Virus record (IMG/VR): IMGVR_UViG_3300050821_006405
Coordinates: 1-34,270 of that record
DNA length: 34,270 nucleotides
Direction: 5' to 3' (one strand)
Source: a virus
Shown: positions 13,313-20,400 of the stretch, piece after piece
Layout: every line of letters begins with the position of its first letter
How positions within the stretch are numbered: the stretch's first letter is position 1
Notes under the pieces: generated by a model
Database searches by the model: none
What the model saw: only the letters and a program-made list of their open reading frames with translations
What the model was told of the DNA's origin: nothing
Made by a program: the position numbers and the translations under genes

Positions 13313-13877
13313 TGGAAAAAAAATAGGATATAAACGAGTCAGCACAAACGAGCAAAATCCTGAAAGCCAACTCATCGGTATAGAACTAGATAAGACTTTT
13401 GTAGACATCGAATCGGGCTATTCAACAAAAAACAGACAGCAACTACAAGACCTCAAAGAGTATGTAAGAGATGATGATATCGTATATGTAGAGTGTATGG
13501 ATAGGCTAGGAAGAAACGGATATGATTTAGATAACATCGTCGAATTTTTGCTAGCAAAGGGTGTAGAGATACACTTTGTTCGAGAAGGTATCATACTGGG
13601 AAAAAAGAATGATTTTATGTCTAAGTTAGCATACGACATGATGAAGTCATTCATCCATTTTTTTTCCCAACTGTTCAAAGAGCGGCAACGCATCGGTATT
13701 GAGAAAGCTAAGAAAGATGGGAAATACAAAGGCGCAAAAAAGAAATTGGATGCTTATAAAATTGAATTGCTTAAGCAAAGAATGCAATCTCGCGATAGCA
13801 AAAACAAAATTGCAAAAGAGTTCGGAATATCACGATTCACTCTTTACAAATATTTAGCAAAGATAAATTTAAATTAG
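13305..13877 (+). CDS. Small serine recombinase (resolvase/invertase family)
   Basis: Start at ATG 13305 (190 residues) because AAGGAG is 6 bases upstream. The N-terminal catalytic domain has GYKRVSTNEQN (8-18) with the nucleophile Ser13, Arg11, DRLGRNG (66-72) carrying the conserved Arg pair, and an E-helix region FKERQRIGIEKAKKDGKYKG (124-143). The C-terminal HTH is at about 165-185 (SKNKIAKEFGISRFTLYKYL). This is the Tn3-resolvase/Gin-Hin size class, not the large phage integrase class. It may resolve genome multimers, invert a fibre segment, or be a moron; no crossover site was identified beside it. Confidence 0.85.
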   Translation: MSSGKKIGYKRVSTNEQNPESQLIGIELDKTFVDIESGYSTKNRQQLQDLKEYVRDDDIVYVECMDRLGRNGYDLDNIVEFLLAKGVEIHFVREGIILGKKNDFMSKLAYDMMKSFIHFFSQLFKERQRIGIEKAKKDGKYKGAKKKLDAYKIELLKQRMQSRDSKNKIAKEFGISRFTLYKYLAKINLN

Positions 13878-13886
13878 GAGGACAGC

Positions 13887-14090
13887 ATGGAAAAAGATAC
13901 AATCACGCGATTACCAGAGCTCAGAAGACGAGTTTCGAGTGTAGTCGGTAAGGATATTGACGAACCAGTAGAGATATATTTTCAGGATGGCGTCATCAGC
14001 CCGAAATATAAAATCACAATCGAGATGATCGAAGATGATTATTTTATAGATGCTAAAGGTCGAAAATGGCTGAGGGCAAAAGATGAATGA
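13887..14090 (+). CDS. Hypothetical small protein
   Basis: 67 residues, strong AGGAGG upstream of ATG 13887. Composition suggests a small beta domain: PELRRRVSSVVGKD, VEIYFQDGVISPKYK, ITIEMIEDDYFIDAKGRKW. Overlaps the next gene by 8 bases. No family recognised. Confidence 0.55.
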   Translation: MEKDTITRLPELRRRVSSVVGKDIDEPVEIYFQDGVISPKYKITIEMIEDDYFIDAKGRKWLRAKDE

Positions 14091-14613
14091 GATTCGACTG
14101 ATTAGATTTTTACCAGACGATAAAGCGAAATGGTGGGGAGAAGGAGAATGGGTAAATGAGCCTGATCTTGTCAAATTCGAACATCAGGGGATTGGCTGCA
14201 TGGTTCTACGAATGGCCATGGAAGAACCTGATACTAAAGAATTTCATATGTTTGGTGGCTATTTGAATGGTTACGTAACTATTCCTCCAGATCATCCATA
14301 TTATCAAAAAACCTATGAAGAGATACCGATTGTTTGTCATGGCGGTTTGACATTCGGGGAATGTTCTAGCACACATTTAATAGGTTTCGATTGTTCTCAT
14401 TGTAACGATTTTGTTCCCTCTACGGAACATATGAAAAAAACAGCTGTATATATGCAAGAATATAGAGATTCGATGGAAAAGCTAAAGAAAAACTTTAACT
14501 TAGAAAATAGTCCTATATTTAGAAATACATATAAAAATATCGAATTTTGCATCAATGAATGTAAGTCAATGGCAGAACAATTAATCGAATTGAGAGTAGA
14601 ACATGAAAGTTGA
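14083..14613 (+). CDS. Conserved phage protein with HGGLTF / GFDCSHxxD motifs
   Basis: 176 residues. The stretch MFGGYLNGYVTIPPDHPYYQ, then HGGLTFGEC and IGFDCSHCNDFVPS, matches a family common in phage and plasmid accessory regions, from memory; its function is unknown. Conserved His, Cys and Asp residues could bind a metal. The C-terminal third is helical. Overlaps the genes on both sides. Confidence 0.65.
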   Translation: MNEIRLIRFLPDDKAKWWGEGEWVNEPDLVKFEHQGIGCMVLRMAMEEPDTKEFHMFGGYLNGYVTIPPDHPYYQKTYEEIPIVCHGGLTFGECSSTHLIGFDCSHCNDFVPSTEHMKKTAVYMQEYRDSMEKLKKNFNLENSPIFRNTYKNIEFCINECKSMAEQLIELRVEHES

Positions 14614-14773
14614 AATTAACGAAGAAGAAAGAGTACTGCTTGAAAGGATGTGCAAAAGAGCAGTTGATTTTGTAGAGATGATTCTCCCTCACCCACCTAA
14701 AATTTTAGTAGAAATTGAAAAAGATATAGGATTGTTAAAAAATCTAATAAAGAAGTTAGCTAAAGAGGATTAA
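14603..14773 (+). CDS. 56-residue helical protein
   Basis: MKVEINEEERVLLERMCKRA... overlapping the previous gene by 11 bases. Predicted helices at both ends separated by a Pro-rich turn (LPHPPKI). Lys/Glu-rich, no motif recognised. Confidence 0.5.
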   Translation: MKVEINEEERVLLERMCKRAVDFVEMILPHPPKILVEIEKDIGLLKNLIKKLAKED

Positions 14774-14776
14774 ATA

Positions 14777-15004
14777 ATGGAAAGAAGACCTATAAAGGAA
14801 ACAGATCAAGAAGTAGTACAAAGAGCTTACAATCTGTTAAAAGGTTATATGGCTCAACATCCCGAAATAGAGCCTACCTTATGGGCGGCAGCTTTTTGGA
14901 GTGTTTTAGTGGATGGATACAGTAGTTCAGGTATGTCTTATGAAAAATTTACTGAAGAATGGGATAGGGTGAAACATCACTATAAGCCATGGTTTGATTC
15001 ATGA
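14777..15004 (+). CDS. Hypothetical small protein
   Basis: 75 residues (MERRPIKETDQEVVQRAYNL...), helical, Trp-rich in the middle (LWAAAFWSVLVDGYSS) and ending HHYKPWFDS. Ends by ATGA overlap with the phosphoesterase gene, so it is probably co-translated. Function unknown. Confidence 0.55.
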   Translation: MERRPIKETDQEVVQRAYNLLKGYMAQHPEIEPTLWAAAFWSVLVDGYSSSGMSYEKFTEEWDRVKHHYKPWFDS

Positions 15005-15666
15005 AAATTGATTGCATAGGATGCTTGCACGATAATTACCCAGAACTAGAAGGCGGTGACTTGCTCATTGTAACTGGTGACATAACCGCTACAGATCAAG
15101 CATACGAATACATAAAATTTTTACTTTGGCTAGAAAAACAGAAATACTCTAAAAAGATATTTATAGCCGGAAATCATGATATGATTTTGGAAAAGATTCC
15201 TCCTATAAAAGAAACCTTACCTGATAATGTTGAATATCTTTGCGATTCAGGAACAGAATTCGAAGGGCTAAAGATATGGGGGTCGCCTTGGTCTCATAGA
15301 TTTATAGGAATTAACCCAAAATGTACAGCATTTACTTATTTCGATGAAATTTTCTATTATGAAAAAAAGGTAGTTACGATGCCTACCGACATTGATATAC
15401 TTATAACACACGAGCCAGCATACGGGATACTGGACTCCATTCCTATGCAGGATGGATCTCTTTTTCATGTGGGAAGTAAAGGACTATCCGGATGGCTTAA
15501 ATATGTTTGTAGACCTAAGTTGCATGTATTCAGCCATATCCATGAGGCATACGGACAAGAAGAATATTTTGCAACATATAATGATAAAATGATGATCTCG
15601 GTGAATTGCAGCCATGTGAACGAACGATACAAACCGATTAATAAACCCATTAGGATTGATTTATGA
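15001..15666 (+). CDS. Calcineurin-like metallophosphoesterase (MPPED/UPF0046 type)
   Basis: 221 residues with the metallophosphoesterase order of motifs: GDLLIVTGD (19-27), GNHD (57-60), THEPAYG (136-142) and the terminal HIH (179-181). The segment LKIWGSPWSHRF (90-101) is typical of the MPPED/UPF0046 subgroup. The first motif, normally D-x-H, reads Cys8-Leu9-His10, so one metal-ligand Asp is replaced. Family members hydrolyse phosphomono- or diesters, including cyclic nucleotides; substrate here is unknown. Possible roles in nucleotide signalling or RNA end repair near RtcB are inference. ATGA overlaps at both ends. Confidence 0.8.
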   Translation: MKIDCIGCLHDNYPELEGGDLLIVTGDITATDQAYEYIKFLLWLEKQKYSKKIFIAGNHDMILEKIPPIKETLPDNVEYLCDSGTEFEGLKIWGSPWSHRFIGINPKCTAFTYFDEIFYYEKKVVTMPTDIDILITHEPAYGILDSIPMQDGSLFHVGSKGLSGWLKYVCRPKLHVFSHIHEAYGQEEYFATYNDKMMISVNCSHVNERYKPINKPIRIDL

Positions 15667-16046
15667 AAGAATGGATGAAAGAACTACAGAAAATAGAGAA
15701 TAACAAATATTTTTCCGAATTGGTCCATGAATATTATAAATTGGCGAACATGAGAATCATGCAAAAAATGAGGGAAAAATTCAACATTCCTTCAGAAGAT
15801 ATAGCGCCTTTTATGATCTCTGTATTTGCACGAATGCTAAACGAAAGCTGCTATTCATTGGGCTCCCACATAAGAGAGGATTATCCTATCACAAATATAT
15901 ATTCAAAAGATCATCTATTGAATTTGCTAAAAGTTTTGAATGGAGAATCTCTTTCACAGTTTGAAAGGACAGATATTGATATGGATATCGATGTGCGCCT
16001 TCAAAAGTTTAAAAAATTTGTGATGGAAAACGGAAAAGATTTATGA
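15663..16046 (+). CDS. Hypothetical helical protein
   Basis: 127 residues coupled to the phosphoesterase by ATGA overlap. Mostly helical (YYKLANMRIMQKMREKFNIP; LLNLLKVLNGESLSQFERTD) with an acidic DIDMDIDVR near the C-terminus. No motif or family recognised. Confidence 0.55.
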   Translation: MKEWMKELQKIENNKYFSELVHEYYKLANMRIMQKMREKFNIPSEDIAPFMISVFARMLNESCYSLGSHIREDYPITNIYSKDHLLNLLKVLNGESLSQFERTDIDMDIDVRLQKFKKFVMENGKDL

Positions 16047-16213
16047 ATAAAGAGGAATTTTTGTTTAGATTGCGAGAAATTATTAACGAAGTTAGACGCA
16101 TGAATCAGGAGACATTCGAGGATAGATTTAAAGATGGAAATATAAGATTTCATCAATTCGACTGGGATGGAAATGCCAGGATTCGCATATTTATATCGAT
16201 GAATGAGGAATAA
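16043..16213 (+). CDS. 56-residue small protein
   Basis: MNKEEFLFRLREIINEVRRM... beginning by ATGA overlap. N-terminal helix then a short beta part (IRFHQFDWDGNARIRIFISM). Last of the small genes before rtcB. Function unknown. Confidence 0.5.
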   Translation: MNKEEFLFRLREIINEVRRMNQETFEDRFKDGNIRFHQFDWDGNARIRIFISMNEE

Positions 16214-16227
16214 AAAGGTTTAAAACA

Positions 16228-17406
16228 ATGAAAATGATTGAAAATATCACAGTATGGGGAGATCCACTTCCAGAGGCAGTAGCACAAATGAAGGAGGCTA
16301 TGAAGTATGACGCATTTTATGGTGCGCTTATGGCTGATCATCATATTGGATACAGCGTTCCTGTCGGTGGCGTTATCGCCTATGAAGGAAAAATCTGTGT
16401 TAATGGGGTTGGCTTTGATATTGCTTGCGGTAATAAAGCTGTACTTGTCGATGCGGATGCTGAGGCAATAAAATCTAATATTTATAGAACAATGAATGAA
16501 GTACAGAAACATATTTCCTTTGGAATGGGTAGAAAGAATAATGAACGAGTCGAGCATGAGATTTTTGATGACCCCACTTGGGATGAGCTTGATGTACTTT
16601 CTGCGCTCAAAAACAAAGCTAGAGACCAGTTGGGAACAGTTGGTAGTGGAAATCATTATGTGGATATTTTTGTCGATGAGTCCAATAGAGTTTGGATTGG
16701 CGTACATTTTGGCTCTCGTGGGTTGGGCCATAGCATATGCACTCATTTTATAAAACAAGCAGGGGGTAAAGATGGAATCCACGCAATTCCGGTCGTTCTT
16801 GATGAAAATTCAGACCTCGGAGCCCAATATATCAAATGCATGGAACTTGCTGGTCGCTATGCGTACGCTGGAAGAGATTGGGTATGTCAAAAGGTTGCGG
16901 GGATTCTTCGCGCCTCGATTCTGGAAGAAGTGCACAACCATCACAACTTTGCCTGGAAAGAACGCCATTTTGATAAAGATCTATGGGTCGTCAGAAAAGG
17001 TGCCACACCAGCTTTTAAAGGCCAAAGAGGGTTTGTTGGGGGAAGTATGGGCGATATTTCAGTTATCCTCGAAGGAGTTGAATCCACTGAATCAGCAGCT
17101 TCTCTCTTCTCGACTGTTCACGGTGCAGGACGTCTTCTTGGAAGAACTGAAGCCAAGGGAAAGCAAGACAGAAAAACAGGAAAGCAACTTACCGAAGGAG
17201 TGGTCAAACGAGACGAACATGATGCATGGATTAAACGAGTTGGCGTCGAAGTAAGAGGAGGCGCTCTCGATGAATCCCCTTATGCCTATAAAAGAATTGA
17301 GCAAGTAATTGAAGCACATGGAAATACAATAAAGATTCTTCACACTTTAAAACCCATAGGCGTTTGCATGGCCGACGATAGAGCATTCGATCCCTACAAA
17401 GATTAA
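16228..17406 (+). CDS. rtcB: RtcB-type RNA ligase
   Basis: 392 residues covering the RtcB fold. Active-site features are present: VGFDIACG (61-68) with Asp64 and Cys67; GSGNHY (139-144) with Asn142 and His143; HFGSRGLG (160-167) with His160; NHHNF (237-241); a basic RKGATPAFKGQRG (256-268); and VHGAGR (297-302), whose His298 corresponds to the histidine that accepts GMP. RtcB joins 2',3'-cyclic phosphate or 3'-phosphate ends to 5'-OH ends of RNA using GTP and Mn2+. In a phage it may repair tRNAs cut by host anticodon nucleases; this is inference. Slightly shorter than bacterial RtcB (about 400). Ribosome-binding site AAAAGG is weak. No archease or RtcR neighbour is seen. Confidence 0.92.
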   Translation: MKMIENITVWGDPLPEAVAQMKEAMKYDAFYGALMADHHIGYSVPVGGVIAYEGKICVNGVGFDIACGNKAVLVDADAEAIKSNIYRTMNEVQKHISFGMGRKNNERVEHEIFDDPTWDELDVLSALKNKARDQLGTVGSGNHYVDIFVDESNRVWIGVHFGSRGLGHSICTHFIKQAGGKDGIHAIPVVLDENSDLGAQYIKCMELAGRYAYAGRDWVCQKVAGILRASILEEVHNHHNFAWKERHFDKDLWVVRKGATPAFKGQRGFVGGSMGDISVILEGVESTESAASLFSTVHGAGRLLGRTEAKGKQDRKTGKQLTEGVVKRDEHDAWIKRVGVEVRGGALDESPYAYKRIEQVIEAHGNTIKILHTLKPIGVCMADDRAFDPYKD

Positions 17407-17408
17407 AT

Positions 17409-17594
17409 ATGAGTGATAATTCGTATCAATATAAAACGATAAATGGTGTCAAAAAGAAAATCCATCGTCACATCATGGAAGAGCATTTAGGCAGGCTCCT
17501 AGAGCATCACGAGCACGTATATCACCTGAACGGCGATTCATTAGACAATAGAATTGAGAATCTCGTTGTCATTTCAAAAAAATACAAATCATAA
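17409..17594 (+). CDS. Minimal HNH-type endonuclease domain protein
   Basis: 61 residues beginning two bases after rtcB. HRHIMEEHLGR (19-29), VYHLNGDSLDNRIENLVVI (37-55) match the HNH_3-type core found in phage homing endonucleases: His21/His39, Asn47 and the conserved N-x3-NL ending at Leu52. It lacks the DNA-binding NUMOD repeats of full-size homing enzymes. Could be a free-standing nicking enzyme or a relic; a role in packaging (HNH proteins often sit next to terminase genes) is also possible given its place just before terS. Confidence 0.7.
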   Translation: MSDNSYQYKTINGVKKKIHRHIMEEHLGRLLEHHEHVYHLNGDSLDNRIENLVVISKKYKS

Positions 17595-17601
17595 TAATAT
17601 C

Positions 17602-17630
17602 TTGAAAAATTACGTATCTTGGGGTATTTA
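17602..17630 (+). promoter_or_regulatory. Putative promoter of the packaging/head operon
   Basis: TTGAAA (17602-17607), 17-base spacer, TATTTA (17625-17630), 25 bases upstream of the terS start in the only gap between the accessory and late gene blocks. Moderate match to sigma70 consensus. Confidence 0.5.
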
Positions 17631-17654
17631 TTTTAGATAAAACCTAGTGAGTAT

Positions 17655-18035
17655 ATGGCATTTAAGAAAGAAATTGATTGGGAACTCGTAGAATTATATA
17701 TAAAAGCTGGAAGTACACAAGTAAATATAGCCAATAGATTTTGCATCGACAGAGACACTCTAAGAGATAGAGTTAAGGAAAAATATGGTATGGATTACTC
17801 CGCATTTTCCGCAGCGCTAATAAGCGAAGGTGAGATGCTCATTGAGGCTAAGCAGTTTGATAAAGCCATGAAAGGTTGTTGGCCTGCTCTGCATTGGTTA
17901 GGAAAAATTAGATGCAGACAAAAAGAGCCTGAGAATACAACTACAGTGGCTATAAACCAAACACAATTAGACCAAACACATCGCATAATGCAGCTAGAGC
18001 ACGAATTACAGGAATTAAAGAATGAAAATAAATAA
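17655..18035 (+). CDS. terS: Terminase small subunit-like protein
   Basis: 126 residues directly before the large terminase. The N-terminal part (WELVELYIKAGSTQVNIANR, then IDRDTLRDRVKEKYG) is a helix-turn-helix as in phage small terminases, followed by ALHWLGKIRCRQKEPEN, a signature seen in many TerS-like proteins, and a C-terminal coiled-coil helix (MQLEHELQELKNENK). TerS recognises the packaging site and recruits the TerL motor. Its ATG lacks a normal GGAGG; AGTGAG lies 4 bases upstream, as at 22741. Assignment is by context and fold pattern. Confidence 0.75.
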   Translation: MAFKKEIDWELVELYIKAGSTQVNIANRFCIDRDTLRDRVKEKYGMDYSAFSAALISEGEMLIEAKQFDKAMKGCWPALHWLGKIRCRQKEPENTTTVAINQTQLDQTHRIMQLEHELQELKNENK

Positions 18036-18195
18036 AGAGATGGCAGAACACTTGATAAGGTTTCACACGGAATATGAAAATGTAAGATCAAACGATAGAG
18101 ATAAAAACCAGATTTTTGATTTATTAAAATATTTAATGGATGAAATAGAAATCTTAAAAAATATGATAGATGCCAACAAGCCCAAAACAGAATAA
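18022..18195 (+). CDS. 57-residue helical protein nested between terS and terL
   Basis: MKINKEMAEHLIRFHTEYEN... overlaps the end of terS by 14 bases and the start of terL by 26 bases in another frame. Almost entirely charged helix (IFDLLKYLMDEIEILKNMID). The overlap at both ends gives continuous translation from terS to terL, which has little ribosome-binding site of its own. Function unknown. Confidence 0.5.
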   Translation: MKINKEMAEHLIRFHTEYENVRSNDRDKNQIFDLLKYLMDEIEILKNMIDANKPKTE

Positions 18196-19459
18196 AAGCT
18201 TTTGCGAAGCAACCCACCGCTTCAACATATGGGTCGGGGCTGTTAGCTCAGGCAAAACATATTCCAGCATCGAAAGATTAATCTACGATCTAAAAAATGG
18301 ACCACGCAACGAAGAGGGCGGTGGTGATGCGATGATCATAGGTGTTAATCGCACATCGATTCAGAGAAATATACTCACACATTTATACAGAAGGTTAGGT
18401 TTCCCATGCCCGACGGAGAAAGCACAGATGAGCCGACTATATGGCAGGGATGTTTGGTTTGTGGGCGCACCAGATGTTTCGGCAGTATCCACGATCCAGG
18501 GATCAACTCTCGCCCTTGCATATGTGGACGAAGCTACAAACTTACCGGAGCCTTTCTGGAAAATGCTGGAATCTCGTTTGCGTGTACCAGGAGCGAAGCT
18601 ATTGGCTACTTGCAACCCTGAAGGACCAGCACATTGGTTAAAGAAAGATTATATAGATAAGCGTGGTTTAGATCTCATTCACTGGAATTTCTCTTTAGAA
18701 GATAATCCCATTCTAGATTCAAAATACAAGGAACAGCTCAAAGCTTCCTATTCGGGAATGTGGTACAATCGATATATCTTAGGTGAGTGGGCATTAGCGC
18801 ACGGAGCGATTTATGACAACTATGACAAAGATAACGAATATACAAACCCGTTCCCTAATCCATCATACTATGTTGTTGGGATTGATTACGGGACCACTAA
18901 TGCAACTGCTGCGGTATTATGCGCTATCACTCCAAACAAATGGCCACAAATACGAGTGGAAGCAGAATATTACTATGACTCAGCCAAGAAAGGCCGTTCA
19001 AAGACGGATCAAGAATTGGTTCGAGACATCAAAGATTTTATTGGATATAAAAACGTCTCAGCTACATACGTTGACCCAGCAGCAGCAAGCCTCAAGATTG
19101 CGTTACGCCAAGCTGAGCTTCCTGTTCTGGATGCTAACAACGATGTTCTTCTGGGTATTAAAATCTGCTCAAAATTCATAGGCGGAAAGAATATAGTTAT
19201 CCAAAAGGGTTGCACGATCCTAAGAGAACAAATTCAATCCTACGCATGGGATAGCAAGGCAGCAGATAGGGGAGAGGATAAGCCTGTGAAGAAAGATGAT
19301 CATTGTGTAGACGCATTACGCTATGCAGTATGTTCAGCATTTCCAAAGGGTGAATTTAGCCATCCGGATGAAAACATTTCTTACGATCAATATCGTAAGA
19401 AAATATTCGAAGATGATGCATGGGGGCCATTAGGGCCGATATCAGGAGTATATATTTGA
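18170..19459 (+). CDS. terL: Terminase large subunit
   Basis: 429 residues, normal for the family. ATPase domain: Walker A GAVSSGKT (23-30), Walker B LALAYVDE (114-121) and the coupling motif ATCNPEG (146-152). Nuclease domain of the RNase H-like fold: VVGIDYGTTNAT (235-246) with Asp239, ATYVDPAAAS (298-307) with Asp302, and DDHCVDALRYA (376-386) with Asp381 as third metal ligand. It drives DNA into the portal and cuts the concatemer. The motor class is Terminase_3/PBSX-like by motif order. The start at 18170 has no clear Shine-Dalgarno, so coupling to the overlapping gene is likely. Confidence 0.95.
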   Translation: MPTSPKQNKSFCEATHRFNIWVGAVSSGKTYSSIERLIYDLKNGPRNEEGGGDAMIIGVNRTSIQRNILTHLYRRLGFPCPTEKAQMSRLYGRDVWFVGAPDVSAVSTIQGSTLALAYVDEATNLPEPFWKMLESRLRVPGAKLLATCNPEGPAHWLKKDYIDKRGLDLIHWNFSLEDNPILDSKYKEQLKASYSGMWYNRYILGEWALAHGAIYDNYDKDNEYTNPFPNPSYYVVGIDYGTTNATAAVLCAITPNKWPQIRVEAEYYYDSAKKGRSKTDQELVRDIKDFIGYKNVSATYVDPAAASLKIALRQAELPVLDANNDVLLGIKICSKFIGGKNIVIQKGCTILREQIQSYAWDSKAADRGEDKPVKKDDHCVDALRYAVCSAFPKGEFSHPDENISYDQYRKKIFEDDAWGPLGPISGVYI

Positions 19460-19668
19460 ATAATTTAAACGATTTATTAAAAAAAGATTATCAAATAATG
19501 GGTACAACATCCACCGCCGACGATGCAGTCGAAATGATGAATCACTGTAAAAAGTATGAAAATTTTGTAGATGTTCAAATATGTAGATATAAAAATCGTC
19601 CAGGTTATGAAGATGCATACGCTATTTTGTGTTTACATATTTTTAAGTTATGGGAAAAAGAAGAATGA
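19456..19668 (+). CDS. Small protein with TTG start after terL
   Basis: Start is TTG 19456 (70 residues, MNNLNDLLKKDYQIMGTT...), chosen because AGGAG lies 6 bases upstream and TTGA overlaps the terL stop; a more upstream ATG would lie deep inside terL. Helical with HCKKYENFVDVQICRYKNRP in the middle. Overlaps the next gene as ATGA. Function unknown. Confidence 0.55.
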   Translation: MNNLNDLLKKDYQIMGTTSTADDAVEMMNHCKKYENFVDVQICRYKNRPGYEDAYAILCLHIFKLWEKEE

Positions 19669-19820
19669 AAGAAAAGATCGATAAATTCATATTATATTTT
19701 ACCACGATCACAAAAGAAGAGTGCGATTTTATCGAATCGATATTGAAATGGGATGATGAAACTAAAGCTGCTTTTAAATTAGCGAAGAGGATTTTCGAGG
19801 AGAAAGAACATAATGGCTAA
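19665..19820 (+). CDS. 51-residue small protein
   Basis: MKEKIDKFILYFTTITKEEC... begins by ATGA overlap and overlaps the next gene by 8 bases. Helical, Lys/Glu-rich. No motif recognised. Confidence 0.5.
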   Translation: MKEKIDKFILYFTTITKEECDFIESILKWDDETKAAFKLAKRIFEEKEHNG

Positions 19821-20088
19821 ATTGACATGCCAGTGTGAAAATTCACTGTCAAACTCATCATTTCAAAACACCATCGAAGGACACATTAAAGTCATTTATG
19901 AATATGTATATAAAGATGTTTGGGAACGCGATGAACGTGGTCGTTTATCTGTCGACATGAAAGATGAAAAAGTATTAACTATTTCGAAATGGTATAATCC
20001 AGAAGATGGAAAAACGGGCAATTTATTCGATGAACTTCGTCAAGAAATAGAAGATGAGATTAAAAGGTTAAAAAATGAAAACAAATAA
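19813..20088 (+). CDS. Hypothetical protein between terL and portal
   Basis: 91 residues. Cys6/Cys8 (CQCENS) near the start, then a beta-like part (HIKVIYEYVYKDVWERDERG) and a C-terminal helix (ELRQEIEDEIKRLKNENK). The last residues KNENK are also the end of the terS-like protein (KNENK), probably chance. Overlaps the next gene by 14 bases. Function unknown. Confidence 0.55.
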   Translation: MAKLTCQCENSLSNSSFQNTIEGHIKVIYEYVYKDVWERDERGRLSVDMKDEKVLTISKWYNPEDGKTGNLFDELRQEIEDEIKRLKNENK

Positions 20089-20323
20089 GGAAGTTGTCGA
20101 AGCGTTGACGAAATATTACCTAGAACAAGATCCTATTTTAGTTGCTCGTGCCCTAGCATCCATGCTTATAGATATGAACCGAATTCAAAATATTAAACTA
20201 CTTTCTAAATCAGAAAAAGAGAATCTATTTATCCGACTTAGGTTGAATGTTGCTCAACTACATGATTTTATAGAGAATGGTCCAGCAGATGAATTTAAAT
20301 TATTTACAATGAATTCTTCCTGA
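20075..20323 (+). CDS. Hypothetical helical protein before portal
   Basis: 82 residues (MKTNKEVVEALTKYYLEQDP...), helical throughout (LVARALASMLIDMNRIQNIK; IRLRLNVAQLHDFIENG). Last gene before the 77-base leader of the portal. No family recognised. Confidence 0.55.
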   Translation: MKTNKEVVEALTKYYLEQDPILVARALASMLIDMNRIQNIKLLSKSEKENLFIRLRLNVAQLHDFIENGPADEFKLFTMNSS

Positions 20324-20328
20324 TGATT

Positions 20329-20356
20329 TTCAAATAATTTTTATTGGATCTATACT
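20329..20356 (+). promoter_or_regulatory. Possible promoter before the portal gene
   Basis: TTCAAA (20329-20334), 16-base spacer, TATACT (20351-20356). The -10 is good and the -35 weak. A transcript from here would start close to the inverted repeat 20359-20396. Confidence 0.3.
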
Positions 20357-20358
20357 CC

Positions 20359-20396
20359 TAGCTATGGTAATTTAAATTTTAAATTTACCAAAGCTA
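20359..20396 (+). promoter_or_regulatory. Inverted repeat in the portal leader
   Basis: Arms 20359-20376 (starting TAGCTATGGTAA) and 20378-20396 (ending TACCAAAGCTA) are complementary over about 18 bases with one mismatch and one bulge. The structure ends 4 bases before ATG 20401, and no Shine-Dalgarno is visible there. It may be an RNA hairpin controlling portal translation, or an operator. Confidence 0.55.
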
Positions 20397-20400
20397 TCAC

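Noticed and set aside
16153-16782. Long leftward frame (209 codons) opposite rtcB
   Set aside because: It lies wholly opposite conserved RtcB sequence, has no ribosome-binding site, and its composition (Ile/Ser/Cys-rich) is that of an antisense shadow.
16772-17254. 160-codon frame within rtcB on the same strand
   Set aside because: Shadow frame; the RtcB frame continues intact with all its motifs, so there is no frameshift.
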